Below, piece by piece: positions 1 through 6,833 of a stretch of 10,299 bases of DNA. The stretch is from JBBDXI01 sp040902425. Its GTDB lineage: Bacteria > Planctomycetota > Phycisphaerae > Phycisphaerales > UBA1924. Where the stretch lies: positions 1 through 10,299 of the forward strand of contig JBBDXI010000119.1 of the NCBI GenBank assembly GCA_040902425.1, written 5' to 3'. A model generated the notes under the pieces. The model had not been told where the DNA came from and did no database searches. It saw only the letters and a program-made list of their open reading frames with translations. Both the position numbers and the translations under genes were made by a program. Each line of letters opens with the position of its first letter. Position 1 is the first letter of the stretch.

Positions 1-1
1 G

Positions 2-610
2 CTGTACCACGACATCGGGAAGATGAACAAGCCCGAGTACTTCGTGGAGAACCAGGCGGGGGGCCCGAACAAGCACGACAAGCTCTCGCCGGCGATGAGC
101 CTGCTGGTGATCGTGGGGCACGTGAAGGACGGGATGGCCCTGGCGGAGGAGCACGGGCTGCCGGGGTCGCTGCGGCACTTCATCGAGGGGCACCACGGGA
201 CGACGCTGGTGGAGTTCTTCTACAACCGCGCCCGCCGGCAGGCGGAGCAGGCGGTGGGGGGGCGGGGCGACGCGGAGCCGGACCTGCCGGAGGAGATCGA
301 GTACCGCTACCCGGGCCCGAGGCCGCGGACCAAGGAAGTGGCGATCGTCATGCTGGCCGACGCGGTGGAGAGCGCCACCCGCAGCATGGCGGAGCCGACG
401 CCGAGCCGGATCGACGCGCTGGTGCGGGCGCTGGCGAACAAGCGGCTGATGGACGGCCAGTTCGACGAGTGCGACCTGAGCCTGCGGGAGCTGAGCGCGA
501 TCGTGGAGTCGATCAGCAAGAGCGTGGCGAGCATCTACCACGGGCGGGTGCTGTACCCGACGGAGGTGCGCGAGGAGCGGCCCGCGGCGGCGGAGCGCGA
601 GCGGGCGTAG
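2..610 (+). CDS. 7TM-HD (PgpH-type) c-di-AMP phosphodiesterase, C-terminal part
   Basis: Partial gene cut by the left edge; the frame is open from base 2 and ends at TAG 608-610. The visible part is a cytoplasmic HD phosphohydrolase domain. It begins inside the metal-binding HDIGK motif (bases 8-22), followed by FVENQ, GGPNKHDKLSP, a VGHVKDG stretch, HHGTTLVEFFY, YPGPRPRTKE, MLADAVESATRS and DGQFDECDLSL. These blocks match the C-terminus of the 7TMR-HD family (Listeria PgpH, Bacillus YqfF), known to hydrolyse the second messenger c-di-AMP. The N-terminal extracellular domain and seven membrane segments would lie left of the window. The Arg/Glu-rich tail after the last conserved block is probably not part of the catalytic fold. 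The ybeY gene often found after pgpH is absent here. Family assignment is firm; the exact substrate in this lineage is inferred. Confidence 0.93.
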   Translation: MYHDIGKMNKPEYFVENQAGGPNKHDKLSPAMSLLVIVGHVKDGMALAEEHGLPGSLRHFIEGHHGTTLVEFFYNRARRQAEQAVGGRGDAEPDLPEEIEYRYPGPRPRTKEVAIVMLADAVESATRSMAEPTPSRIDALVRALANKRLMDGQFDECDLSLRELSAIVESISKSVASIYHGRVLYPTEVREERPAAAERERA

Positions 611-622
611 GCCTCGCCGGTC

Positions 623-628
623 TAGGAT
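623..628 (+). promoter_or_regulatory. -10-like TAGGAT abutting the DUF433 start
   Basis: TAGGAT ends 5 nt before the ATG at 634, so transcription would start at or next to the start codon. Caution: AGGA within it could also serve as a Shine-Dalgarno sequence. No -35 is obvious. Confidence 0.35.
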
Positions 629-633
629 TTGGC

Positions 634-828
634 ATGGACAGGCACGACCGCATCACCGTGGACCCCGGGCAGATGGGGGGCGTTCCGTGCATCCGCGGCC
701 TCCGGATTCCCGTTTCGACCGTGGTCGGGCTCGCCGCCGAGGGGCTGACCGCGTCGCAGATCATCGCGGACTACCCCGACCTCGAGCCGGAGGACATCTC
801 GCAGGCCCTTGCGTACGCGGCCGAGTGA
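634..828 (+). CDS. DUF433 family protein (antitoxin-like)
   Basis: A 64-residue protein. The ATG at 634 was chosen because the family begins close to its conserved core and an in-frame upstream extension would overlap the previous gene. The core shows G-G-x-P-C-I-R-G-L-R-I-P-V (residues about 15-27), then a helix-turn-helix-like stretch with GLTASQIIADYPDL and a C-terminal ALAYAAE. This is the usual pattern of DUF433, a small winged-helix family often found as the antitoxin partner of a DUF5615 PIN-like toxin. No DUF5615-like gene follows: the next reading frame is an iron-sulfur protein. It may therefore be a solitary regulator or the remnant of a toxin-antitoxin pair. Family call is firm, role uncertain. 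Confidence 0.88.
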   Translation: MDRHDRITVDPGQMGGVPCIRGLRIPVSTVVGLAAEGLTASQIIADYPDLEPEDISQALAYAAE

Positions 829-892
829 TTGAGGACACGCGGATACGGGTCCGCCTGCTCCCGTTCGGCCGATGAAGGCGGCGGCGGCGCAC

Positions 893-898
893 TACGCT
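893..898 (+). promoter_or_regulatory. -10-like TACGCT abutting the Bfd-like gene start
   Basis: TACGCT ends 5 nt before the GTG at 904. There is no Shine-Dalgarno sequence between them, which fits a leaderless transcript and supports GTG 904 as the start. No clear -35 seen. Confidence 0.45.
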
Positions 899-903
899 TC
901 TCC

Positions 904-1218
904 GTGCACCCCGACGACCACGTCTGCCTCTGCTTCCGCGTCTCGCTGCGGAAGGTCCGCACCTACCTGAAGCGGGAGGACCCCCCCGTGGCATCGCTCA
1001 TCTCCGAATGCCTCAGCGCGGGCACGGGCTGCCGGTGGTGCGTGCCGTTCCTGAGGCACCTGCACGCCCAGCACCAGCGGGGCGAGGAGCCGGACCTGAA
1101 CATCTCGCCCCAGCGCTACGCCGAGGCGCGGCTCACCTACCACACGAGCGGGGAGCGCGACAAGGATGTGGTCGAAGAGGCGGCGCCGGGGGCCGACCCG
1201 GGGGCGACCTCCGCCTGA
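904..1218 (+). CDS. Bfd-like [2Fe-2S]-binding protein
   Basis: A 104-residue protein starting at GTG 904. An in-frame TTG at 829 would add 25 low-complexity residues and touch the DUF433 stop; I prefer 904 because a -10-like TACGCT sits 5 nt upstream and the conserved domain starts at once. The N-terminal half carries C8-x-C10 and C43-x2-C46 separated by 32 residues, preceded by GTG in the second pair. This closely matches the Fer2_BFD fold of bacterioferritin-associated ferredoxin (C-x-C-x31-C-x2-C in E. coli), which binds a 2Fe-2S cluster. The C-terminal half (NISPQRYAEARLTY, then an acidic Ala/Gly-rich tail) is outside that domain. In other bacteria Bfd helps release iron from bacterioferritin; no bacterioferritin is in view, so the partner is unknown. 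It converges on the next gene with 7 bp between stops. Confidence 0.85.
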   Translation: MHPDDHVCLCFRVSLRKVRTYLKREDPPVASLISECLSAGTGCRWCVPFLRHLHAQHQRGEEPDLNISPQRYAEARLTYHTSGERDKDVVEEAAPGADPGATSA

Positions 1219-1225
1219 GGCCCGC

Positions 1226-1825
1226 TTACGGCTGCGGCGCCTCGGGGGCCTCCGCGGCCGTCTGCGTGGACATCTCCGGCACGGGGGGCGCGGCGGGGTC
1301 GGCGGGGGGCTGGTCGGCCTGGGGCCGCTCCATCAGCTCCGGCAGGAGCACGCCCTCGGCGCAGTAGATGTTGTCGAGCGCCGTGCCGTTGACCTTGTTG
1401 TAGAGGTCCAGGGCCTTGCGGTCGCTGATCGCGATGGGGACGCGGGCGCGGATGATGCCCTTATAGGGGTTGTACCAGAACGCCGCGGTCGTGGTGCCGA
1501 TCGCGATCCGCAGGGGCGGGTCCATCATCGTGGCCTGGTCGGGCGTGGCGATCTCCAGCCACGGGCGGTCGGGCGTCACCAGCTGGTTGCGGGGGATGTC
1601 GCTCTCGAACCAGGTCGGCTCGACGGTGAGCGGCCAGCCGCGCTCGGTGGTCTCGGTCTCCTTCGAGGCACCGCGGAAGGCGAGGACCTGCTCGAAGCGG
1701 CGGAGGCCCGAGGAGACCTCGCGCAGCTGGAGCTCATCCTGGTGGCGCAGGTAGAAGAACGCGCCCAGCCCGCTGCCGACCGCGAGGACCGCGGCGAAAG
1801 CGACACAGTTCACGGCCCGGCGCAT
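1226..1825 (-). CDS. Membrane-anchored protein of unknown function
   Basis: A 199-residue protein starting at ATG 1825; GTG 1837 is an in-frame alternative adding four residues. I do not recognise the family. It begins MRRAV and has one hydrophobic helix (about residues 5-26), then a short charged stretch (RHQDELQLREV) that looks like the start of a coiled coil. The remainder, presumably outside the cytoplasm, contains aromatic-rich WYNPYKGIIRARVPIAIS (about 117-134) and LYNKVNGTALDNIYC, with one Cys at 155. The tail from about 167 is Pro/Ala-rich and looks disordered. No catalytic motif is evident. A purine-rich GGAAGGGG lies upstream as a possible ribosome site, and a weak GATGCT (1859-1864) could be a -10. 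The M16 homologue is transcribed divergently. Confidence 0.72.
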   Translation of the reverse strand: MRRAVNCVAFAAVLAVGSGLGAFFYLRHQDELQLREVSSGLRRFEQVLAFRGASKETETTERGWPLTVEPTWFESDIPRNQLVTPDRPWLEIATPDQATMMDPPLRIAIGTTTAAFWYNPYKGIIRARVPIAISDRKALDLYNKVNGTALDNIYCAEGVLLPELMERPQADQPPADPAAPPVPEMSTQTAAEAPEAPQP

Positions 1826-1953
1826 GGTGATCGGCACGGAGAGGCCCCTTCCGGCGAGAGCATCGGCGCGCCGCGCCCCGCCCTGTCGCGGCGCCGGCCG
1901 GCGGGGGGCGGGCGGGGGTCCGCCTGTGCGGGCGCGCGTTATCGGGGCGGGGC

Positions 1954-1959
1954 TACACT
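1954..1959 (+). promoter_or_regulatory. -10-like TACACT upstream of the M16 homologue
   Basis: TACACT in a very GC-rich divergent intergenic region. Transcription would begin near 1966, giving a leader of about 53 nt before ATG 2019. No convincing -35 seen. Confidence 0.35.
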
Positions 1960-2018
1960 CGGCGGCCGCGGCCGGCGGCGGGGGGGTGACAGCGCCGGCG
2001 GGGCACGAGAGGGTCCGC

Positions 2019-3272
2019 ATGGGGCAGATCGTCACGCGCCAACTCGCCTGCGGCATGCCGCTGATCGTGGAGGTGATGTCGGGCGTGCGCTCGGCGGGCT
2101 TCTCGTGGCTGGTCCCGGCGGGGGTCGGGAGGGAGCCGGAGGACCGCCAGGGGCTGGGGGCGCTGTGGGCGGAGCTGCTGCTGCGGGGCGCTGGGGGCCT
2201 GCGCTCGCGCGAGCACGCCGATGCGCTCGACCGCCTGGGCGTGGGCCGGTCCACGGATGTGGGGACCTACCACCTGCGGGTGGCGGCGACCATGCTGGGG
2301 GAGCGGCTGGTCGAGGCGCTGCCCCTGATCGTGGACATGGTCCGCCGGCCGCGCCTGGAGGCCGAGTCGGTCGAGCCGGCGCGGGACCTGGCGCTGCAGG
2401 CGATCGAGAGCCTGAAGGATGAGCCGCAGGAGCGGGCGGTGCTGTCGGCGCGGCAGCGGCACTTCCCCGTGCCGTTCAACCGGGCGACGCAGGGGACGGC
2501 GGAGGGCCTGCGGGCGATCACGCGGGAGGAGCTGGTGGAGGGCTGGGCGGCGCGGGCGTGCCCGGGGGGCTCGATCCTGGGGGTGGCCGGGGCGGTGGAG
2601 CCCGATGCCCTGGCGTCGCGGCTGGATGCGCTGCTGGCGGGGTGGACGGGTGAGTGCCCGCCGCCGCGGGCGGGCGCTGCGCCGGCGCGGGGGTACGCGC
2701 ACGAGAGCGACAACAGCAACCAGGTGCAGGTGGTGGCGATGATGGATGCCCCGCCGGAGCCGCACGCGGACAGCCTGCTGGAGAAGGTGGTCAACTCGGT
2801 GCTCTCGGGGGGGATGGCGGGGCGGCTGTTCACGGAGGTGCGGGAGAAGCGGGGGCTGTGCTACTCGGTGTCGGCGAGCTACGCGCCCGGGAAGGAGTTC
2901 GGGAGCGTGCTGGCCTACGTGGGCACGACGCCGGAACGGGCGCAGACGAGCCTGGAGGTGCTGCTGGCGGAGCTGGCGCGGATCGCGACGCCGGAGGGGG
3001 CGGTGACGCGCGACGAGCTGGACCGGGCGCTTATCGGGATGAAGTCGCGGCTGATCTTCGGGGGCGAGTCGACGGCGGCGCGGGCGGCGGCGCTGGTGTA
3101 CGACCACCACCGGCTGGGGCGGGCCCGCTCGCTGGAGGAGATCGCAGCCCAGCTCGACGGCGTGTCGCTGGAGCGGGTGAACGGCTACCTCGCGGGGCGG
3201 CGGCTGGAGTGGGGGGGGCGGCTGACGATCCAGACGGTGGGGCCGAGCCCGCTGACGCCGCCGGCGGCGTAG
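2019..3272 (+). CDS. M16B peptidase-family protein lacking the zinc motif
   Basis: A 417-residue protein, the usual length of one M16B subunit. ATG 2019 was chosen because GAGAGGG lies just upstream and the family fold starts there; GTG 1986 is an alternative. The N-terminal half shows the expected strand-rich pattern (GMPLIVEVMSGVRSAGFSWLVPAG). Where M16 enzymes have HxxEH just before a small-residue GT/GA, this protein reads A48-L-W-A-E52, then LLLRGAG. Both histidines and the glutamate are therefore gone, and a zinc site is not possible in the usual way. The C-terminal half keeps the R/Y substrate motif (VREKRGLCYSVSASYAPG, about residues 274-291). Family knowledge: such inactive halves normally pair with a catalytic subunit (as in mitochondrial processing peptidase). 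No catalytic M16 partner is adjacent. It could bind substrate or scaffold a partner encoded elsewhere. Confidence 0.87.
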   Translation: MGQIVTRQLACGMPLIVEVMSGVRSAGFSWLVPAGVGREPEDRQGLGALWAELLLRGAGGLRSREHADALDRLGVGRSTDVGTYHLRVAATMLGERLVEALPLIVDMVRRPRLEAESVEPARDLALQAIESLKDEPQERAVLSARQRHFPVPFNRATQGTAEGLRAITREELVEGWAARACPGGSILGVAGAVEPDALASRLDALLAGWTGECPPPRAGAAPARGYAHESDNSNQVQVVAMMDAPPEPHADSLLEKVVNSVLSGGMAGRLFTEVREKRGLCYSVSASYAPGKEFGSVLAYVGTTPERAQTSLEVLLAELARIATPEGAVTRDELDRALIGMKSRLIFGGESTAARAAALVYDHHRLGRARSLEEIAAQLDGVSLERVNGYLAGRRLEWGGRLTIQTVGPSPLTPPAA

Positions 3273-3304
3273 GACCCGACCGGAGCATCGGGCACGCCGC
3301 CCGG

Positions 3305-3310
3305 TAGACT
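3305..3310 (+). promoter_or_regulatory. -10-like TAGACT abutting the ABC permease start
   Basis: TAGACT ends 7 nt before ATG 3318 with only C-rich sequence between and no Shine-Dalgarno. Transcription would start at or next to the A of the start codon. No clear -35 seen. Confidence 0.5.
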
Positions 3311-3317
3311 CCGCCCC

Positions 3318-5042
3318 ATGTTCCCGGCGCGGGCGCACACGTGGCACGGCATCCTGGTCTACTCGCTCATCGCGCTGCTGGGCGTGCTGCTGCTGTACCC
3401 GATCGCCCTGACGATCCGCGGGGCGTTCGCGACCGACCCCGCGACCGGCGAGGGGTTCACGCTGGTGCACCTGGCCAACGTCTTCCGCGACCCCGTGCTC
3501 ACCGGGGGGCTGTGGAACTCGCTGAAGATCGCGGTGACGACGACCACGCTGACGATCGTGCTGGCCCTGCCGCTGGCGGTGGTGGCGGCCCGGTACCGCT
3601 ACCCACTCAAGGGCCTGTGGAACGCGGTGATCCTGGTGCCGCTGATCCTGCCGCCGTTCGTGGGGGCGATCGGGGCGCGGGCGATCCTGGGGCGCGAGGG
3701 GGCGCTCAACGCCCTGCTGGGGACGGAGTGGGACATCCTGGGCGGGGCGAAGTTCTGGGGCGTGGTCGCGGTGCAGGCGCTGGCGCTGTACCCCATCATC
3801 TATCTCAACGCGACGGCGAGCCTGGCGAACCTGGACCCGGCGCTCGACGAGGCCGCGGAGAACCTGGGGGCCGGGCCGTGGCGCCGGCTGTTCACGGTGA
3901 CGCTGCCCCTGATCCGGCCGGGCCTCTTCGCGGGGGCGACGATCGTCTTCATCTGGTCGTTCACCGAGTTGGGCACACCGCTCATGTTCGACTACTACAA
4001 CGTGACGCCGGTGCAGGTCTTCTACGGGCTGAAGGAGGTGGAGAACTCGGCGCAGCCGTACGCGCTGACGGTGGTGCTGCTCATCTCCGCCCTGTCGATG
4101 TACGCGGTGGGGAAGTTCCTGCTCGGCCGGCGCGGGCACGCGATGTACTCCAAGGCGGCCCGGGCCGGCGGCGAGAAGACGCTGGAGGGCGCGGGGAAGT
4201 TCCTGGCCGCGGGGATGTTCGCCGGGGTGACCGCCCTGGCCCTGCTCCCCCACGCGGGGGTGGTGCTGACGTCGCTCTCGGCGCCGGGGACGTGGTACGG
4301 CACGGTCCTCCCCCGGGCCTTCACGCTGGATCACTACGAGACGGCGCTGGCGGCGCCGGACTCGTTCAGCGCGATCGTGAACAGCATCCGCTACGCGGCC
4401 GCGGCCGTCGCGGTGGACCTGGTGCTGGGGGTCCTGATCGCGTACGTGATCGTCCGGACGGGGGTTCGGGCGCGGCACGTGCTGGACACGCTGTGCATGC
4501 TGCCGCTGGCGGTGCCGGGGTTGGTGCTGGCTTTCGGGTTCGTGGCGGTGAGCCTGCGCTGGCCGTTCGGGAAGGACGGGCCGCTGGGGGAGTGGGCCAG
4601 CGTGCTGGGGGCCACGCCCAACCCGGTTCCCTTCCTTGTGGTCGCGTACGCGGTGCGGCGGCTGCCGTACATCGTGCGCTCCACGGTGGCGGGTCTGGAG
4701 CAGACCTCCGGGGAGCTGGAGGAGGCGGCGGTGAACCTGGGGGCGACGCGGGTGCAGGCGGTGCGCCGCGTGATCGTGCCGCTGATCATGGCGAACCTGA
4801 TCGCGGGGTCGCTGCTGGTGTTCAGCTTCTCTATGCTGGAGGTGAGCGACAGCCTGATCCTGGCGCAGCAGAGCCAGCACTACCCGGTGACGCGGGCGAT
4901 CTTCGCGTTCATGGAGCGGCTGGGGGATGGGCAGTACATCGCCAGCGCCATGGGCGTGTGGGGGATGGCGCTGCTGACGGTGACGCTGGTAGGGGCATCG
5001 GCGATCCTGGGGAAGAGGCTGGGGTCGATCTTCAGGGTGTGA
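3318..5042 (+). CDS. Fused iron-type ABC transporter permease
   Basis: A 574-residue inner-membrane protein made of two consecutive binding-protein-dependent permease domains. Each half carries the EAA loop that contacts the ATPase: EAAENLGAGPWRRLFTVTLP (about 178-197) and EEAAVNLGATRVQAVRRVIV (about 467-486). Multiple hydrophobic helices flank each loop, for example VYSLIALLGVLLLYPIAL near the N-terminus and the stretch following VRTGVRARHVLDTLCMLPLAVPG in the second half. A single chain with two such domains is typical of the FbpB/SfuB ferric-iron transporters, although other substrates occur in this architecture. The complete transporter needs a periplasmic binding protein and an ATPase, neither of which is in the window. 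The promoter-like TAGACT just before the ATG suggests it is transcribed separately from the M16 homologue 45 bp upstream. Permease call is firm; iron is the likely but unproven substrate. Confidence 0.92.
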   Translation: MFPARAHTWHGILVYSLIALLGVLLLYPIALTIRGAFATDPATGEGFTLVHLANVFRDPVLTGGLWNSLKIAVTTTTLTIVLALPLAVVAARYRYPLKGLWNAVILVPLILPPFVGAIGARAILGREGALNALLGTEWDILGGAKFWGVVAVQALALYPIIYLNATASLANLDPALDEAAENLGAGPWRRLFTVTLPLIRPGLFAGATIVFIWSFTELGTPLMFDYYNVTPVQVFYGLKEVENSAQPYALTVVLLISALSMYAVGKFLLGRRGHAMYSKAARAGGEKTLEGAGKFLAAGMFAGVTALALLPHAGVVLTSLSAPGTWYGTVLPRAFTLDHYETALAAPDSFSAIVNSIRYAAAAVAVDLVLGVLIAYVIVRTGVRARHVLDTLCMLPLAVPGLVLAFGFVAVSLRWPFGKDGPLGEWASVLGATPNPVPFLVVAYAVRRLPYIVRSTVAGLEQTSGELEEAAVNLGATRVQAVRRVIVPLIMANLIAGSLLVFSFSMLEVSDSLILAQQSQHYPVTRAIFAFMERLGDGQYIASAMGVWGMALLTVTLVGASAILGKRLGSIFRV

Positions 5043-5053
5043 CGGAGCGGATC

Positions 5054-5089
5054 CATAGGACCCAGAGGACCTATGCGACCCATAGGACC
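5054..5089 (+). repeat. Four tandem copies of a 9-bp unit
   Basis: Four consecutive 9-mers between the permease and gmhB: CATAGGACC, CAGAGGACC, TATGCGACC, CATAGGACC. The first and last are identical; all end in GACC. The block is less GC-rich than its surroundings and sits 12 bp before the gmhB -10-like hexamer. It is too short and degenerate to assign to a known element. Confidence 0.8.
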
Positions 5090-5101
5090 TGTCGATCATG
5101 C

Positions 5102-5107
5102 CATAAT
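5102..5107 (+). promoter_or_regulatory. -10-like CATAAT abutting the gmhB start
   Basis: CATAAT, one mismatch from TATAAT, ends 5 nt before ATG 5113. There is no Shine-Dalgarno. It predicts a leaderless gmhB-heptosyltransferase mRNA. Confidence 0.55.
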
Positions 5108-5112
5108 CAGCC

Positions 5113-5697
5113 ATGCCCCGCAGCGCCGTCTTCCTCGACCGCGACGACACGCTGATGGAGGCGCGGTCGTTGCCGGCGCCGGCGCCCCCGGCTGCGCCGG
5201 GGGATGTGTGCGACCCGGCGCTGGTGCGGCTCCTCCCGGGCGTGCTCGGGGCCTGCCGGCGGCTGAACGAGGCGGGGTTCGCGCTCGTGGTGATCAGCAA
5301 CCAGGGCGTGGTGGCGCGGGGCGGGGCGACGATCGAGCGCGTGGGGGAGGTCAACGACCGGCTGCGGGCGCTCCTGGCCGACGGGCGGGGCGGGTCGCTC
5401 ATCGACGCGGTGTACGTGTGCCCGTACCACCCCCGCGGGACCGTCGCCCCGTTCGCGCGCGAGCACCCGTGGCGCAAGCCGGCGCCGGGGATGATCCTCG
5501 CGGCCGCGGAGGACCTGGCCCTTGACCTGCGGTCGTCATGGCTGGTCGGCGATGCGGAGCGCGACATCGAGGCGGGGGTCGCGGCGGGCATCCCGCGGGC
5601 GCGGTGCCTGCGGATTGGCCCGCACGAGAAGCTCTCGGGGCTGCCCGCGGCGGCGGATGTGATCCTGGCGGCGGGGGCCGGGGCGGTGGAGGAGTAG
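5113..5697 (+). CDS. gmhB: HAD-family phosphatase, GmhB-like (heptose bisphosphate phosphatase)
   Basis: A 194-residue HAD-IIIA phosphatase, normal length for GmhB. Family role: removal of the C7 phosphate from D-glycero-D-manno-heptose 1,7-bisphosphate on the way to ADP-heptose for LPS. Motif I is D9-R-D11-D-T13 (nucleophile and acid/base Asp), motif II is SNQG (62-65), motif III is the RKP Lys at 122, and motif IV is GDAERD (146-151). The loop that holds structural zinc in E. coli GmhB (C-x-H ... C-x-C) reads C103-x2-H106 with H118-x-W120 in the second half, so the zinc site is incomplete. The next gene, a GT9 transferase of the heptosyltransferase kind, overlaps the stop by one base, which supports the heptose assignment. 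A histidinol-phosphatase-like role is the main alternative. Confidence 0.85.
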   Translation: MPRSAVFLDRDDTLMEARSLPAPAPPAAPGDVCDPALVRLLPGVLGACRRLNEAGFALVVISNQGVVARGGATIERVGEVNDRLRALLADGRGGSLIDAVYVCPYHPRGTVAPFAREHPWRKPAPGMILAAAEDLALDLRSSWLVGDAERDIEAGVAAGIPRARCLRIGPHEKLSGLPAAADVILAAGAGAVEE

Positions 5698-6833
5698 TGG
5701 CGTCAACTTTCACGAGGCCGCTGCGGCTGCTGGTCGTCTGCCCGTCGTGGGTGGGGGATGCGGTGATGGCGACGCCGGCGCTGCGGCTGCTGAGGTCGTC
5801 GCTCCCGGGGGCCTTCATCGGGGGGCTGGTCCGCCCGGGGATCGACGAGCTGCTGGCGGGGGCCGGGTTCTTCGACGAGGTCCACGTCGAGCGGGCGGAG
5901 GGGGTGATGGGCCCGAAGCACGCCGCGGCCAAGGTGCGTCCCCGGCGGTACGACACGGCGCTGCTGCTGGCCAACTCGTTCTCGTCGGCGCTGATCGCGC
6001 GGCTCGCGGGCGTGCCGCGCCGGGTGGGGTACGCCCGGGATGCGCGCTCGCTCCTGCTCACCGACCGGCTGGAGGCGCCGCGGCGCGCCGATGGCCGGTG
6101 GTTGCCGATCCCCGCGCTCGCGTACTACTGGCACGCGGCGCGCTGGCTCCTCGACCCGGCGTTGCCGCGCGCGCCCGGCCCGGCGCTGCCGGCGGACGCG
6201 CGGATGGAACTGGCGGAGACTCCGGAGCAGGCGGGGGCCGCGACGACCCTGCTCAGCACCCTCGCCATCCCCGACGATGCGCCCGTCGCCATCCTGAACC
6301 CCGGCGGCAACAACCCCGCCAAGCGCTGGCCCGCCGACCGCTACGCCGCCCTCGCGGGGCATCTGGCGTCCCGGCACGGCATGACCGTGCTGGTCAGCGG
6401 CTCCCCCGCCGAGCACGAGCTGACCGAGTCGATCGCCGCCGGCGCTGCCGGCCGGCGCTCCGCCGACGGGCGCGGGGGCACGCGCTCCGTGGCCGGCCGC
6501 GTGACCCTGGCCTCGCTGAAGGGCCTCATCCGCCGGGCCCGCCTCATGGTCACCAACGACACCGGCCCGCGCCACATCGGGGCGGCCTTCGGCGTCCCCG
6601 TCGTCACCCTCTTCGGCCCGACCGATCACCGCTGGACGACGATCCCCGCCCCGGCCGGCGAGACGGTGCTCCTCGCCGACCCCGCGCTCCCGGAGGCCGA
6701 GGTCGCCGACGACCACCCGGAGCGCTGCCGTGTGGACCGGATCACGCTGGAGCGGGTGGTCAGCGCCGCCGAGGGGCTCCTGGCCCGCGCCGGGCCGCCG
6801 CACGCCGCAACCCGCGGTTCCGCCGCGTCTTGA
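5697..6833 (+). CDS. Glycosyltransferase family 9, LPS heptosyltransferase (WaaF-like)
   Basis: A 378-residue protein starting with GTG 5697, whose first base is the last base of the gmhB stop (TAGTG). GGAGGAG just upstream is a Shine-Dalgarno, so translation is probably coupled. N-terminal Rossmann domain: LLVVCPSWVGDAVMATPALR, the GT9 signature for the acceptor side. C-terminal domain: LNPGGNNPAKRWP (about 200), then VTNDTGPRHIGAAFGVPVVTLFGPTDH (about 284-310), the ADP-heptose-binding region with the conserved D-T/S-G-P-x-H. It would add heptose to the LPS inner core at the cytoplasmic face. A Gly/Arg-rich insert (about 257-270) precedes the last domain. Third codon positions shift from G-ending in the first half to C-ending in the second. 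WaaF rather than WaaC is suggested by the CPSWVGD start but not proven. Confidence 0.9.
   Translation: MASTFTRPLRLLVVCPSWVGDAVMATPALRLLRSSLPGAFIGGLVRPGIDELLAGAGFFDEVHVERAEGVMGPKHAAAKVRPRRYDTALLLANSFSSALIARLAGVPRRVGYARDARSLLLTDRLEAPRRADGRWLPIPALAYYWHAARWLLDPALPRAPGPALPADARMELAETPEQAGAATTLLSTLAIPDDAPVAILNPGGNNPAKRWPADRYAALAGHLASRHGMTVLVSGSPAEHELTESIAAGAAGRRSADGRGGTRSVAGRVTLASLKGLIRRARLMVTNDTGPRHIGAAFGVPVVTLFGPTDHRWTTIPAPAGETVLLADPALPEAEVADDHPERCRVDRITLERVVSAAEGLLARAGPPHAATRGSAAS

Noticed and set aside
829..903. Extended N-terminus of the Bfd-like protein from TTG 829
   Set aside because: Low-complexity residues, no ribosome site, and a -10-like hexamer within it points to GTG 904.
1217..1252. 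GAGGCCC/GGGCCTC inverted repeat at the convergent gene ends
   Set aside because: Seven base pairs with a 23-nt loop in GC-rich DNA and no T-run; expected by chance.
1166..2422. Long plus-strand open frame
   Set aside because: It is a shadow of the minus-strand membrane protein and of the M16 homologue: Arg/Gly/Ala-rich low-complexity translation with no motif.
3275..3292. CCCGA/TCGGG hairpin after the M16 homologue as a terminator
   Set aside because: Only a 5-bp stem, an 8-nt loop and no T-run.
3341..5155. Plus-strand frame overlapping the permease
   Set aside because: A frame-shifted reading of the permease gene with Gly/Ala/Arg-rich sequence and no domain.
1953..5591. 1212-codon minus-strand open frame
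   Set aside because: It lies opposite M16, permease and gmhB. Its translation is Arg/His/Gln/Pro-rich, as expected from the complement of GC-rich genes.
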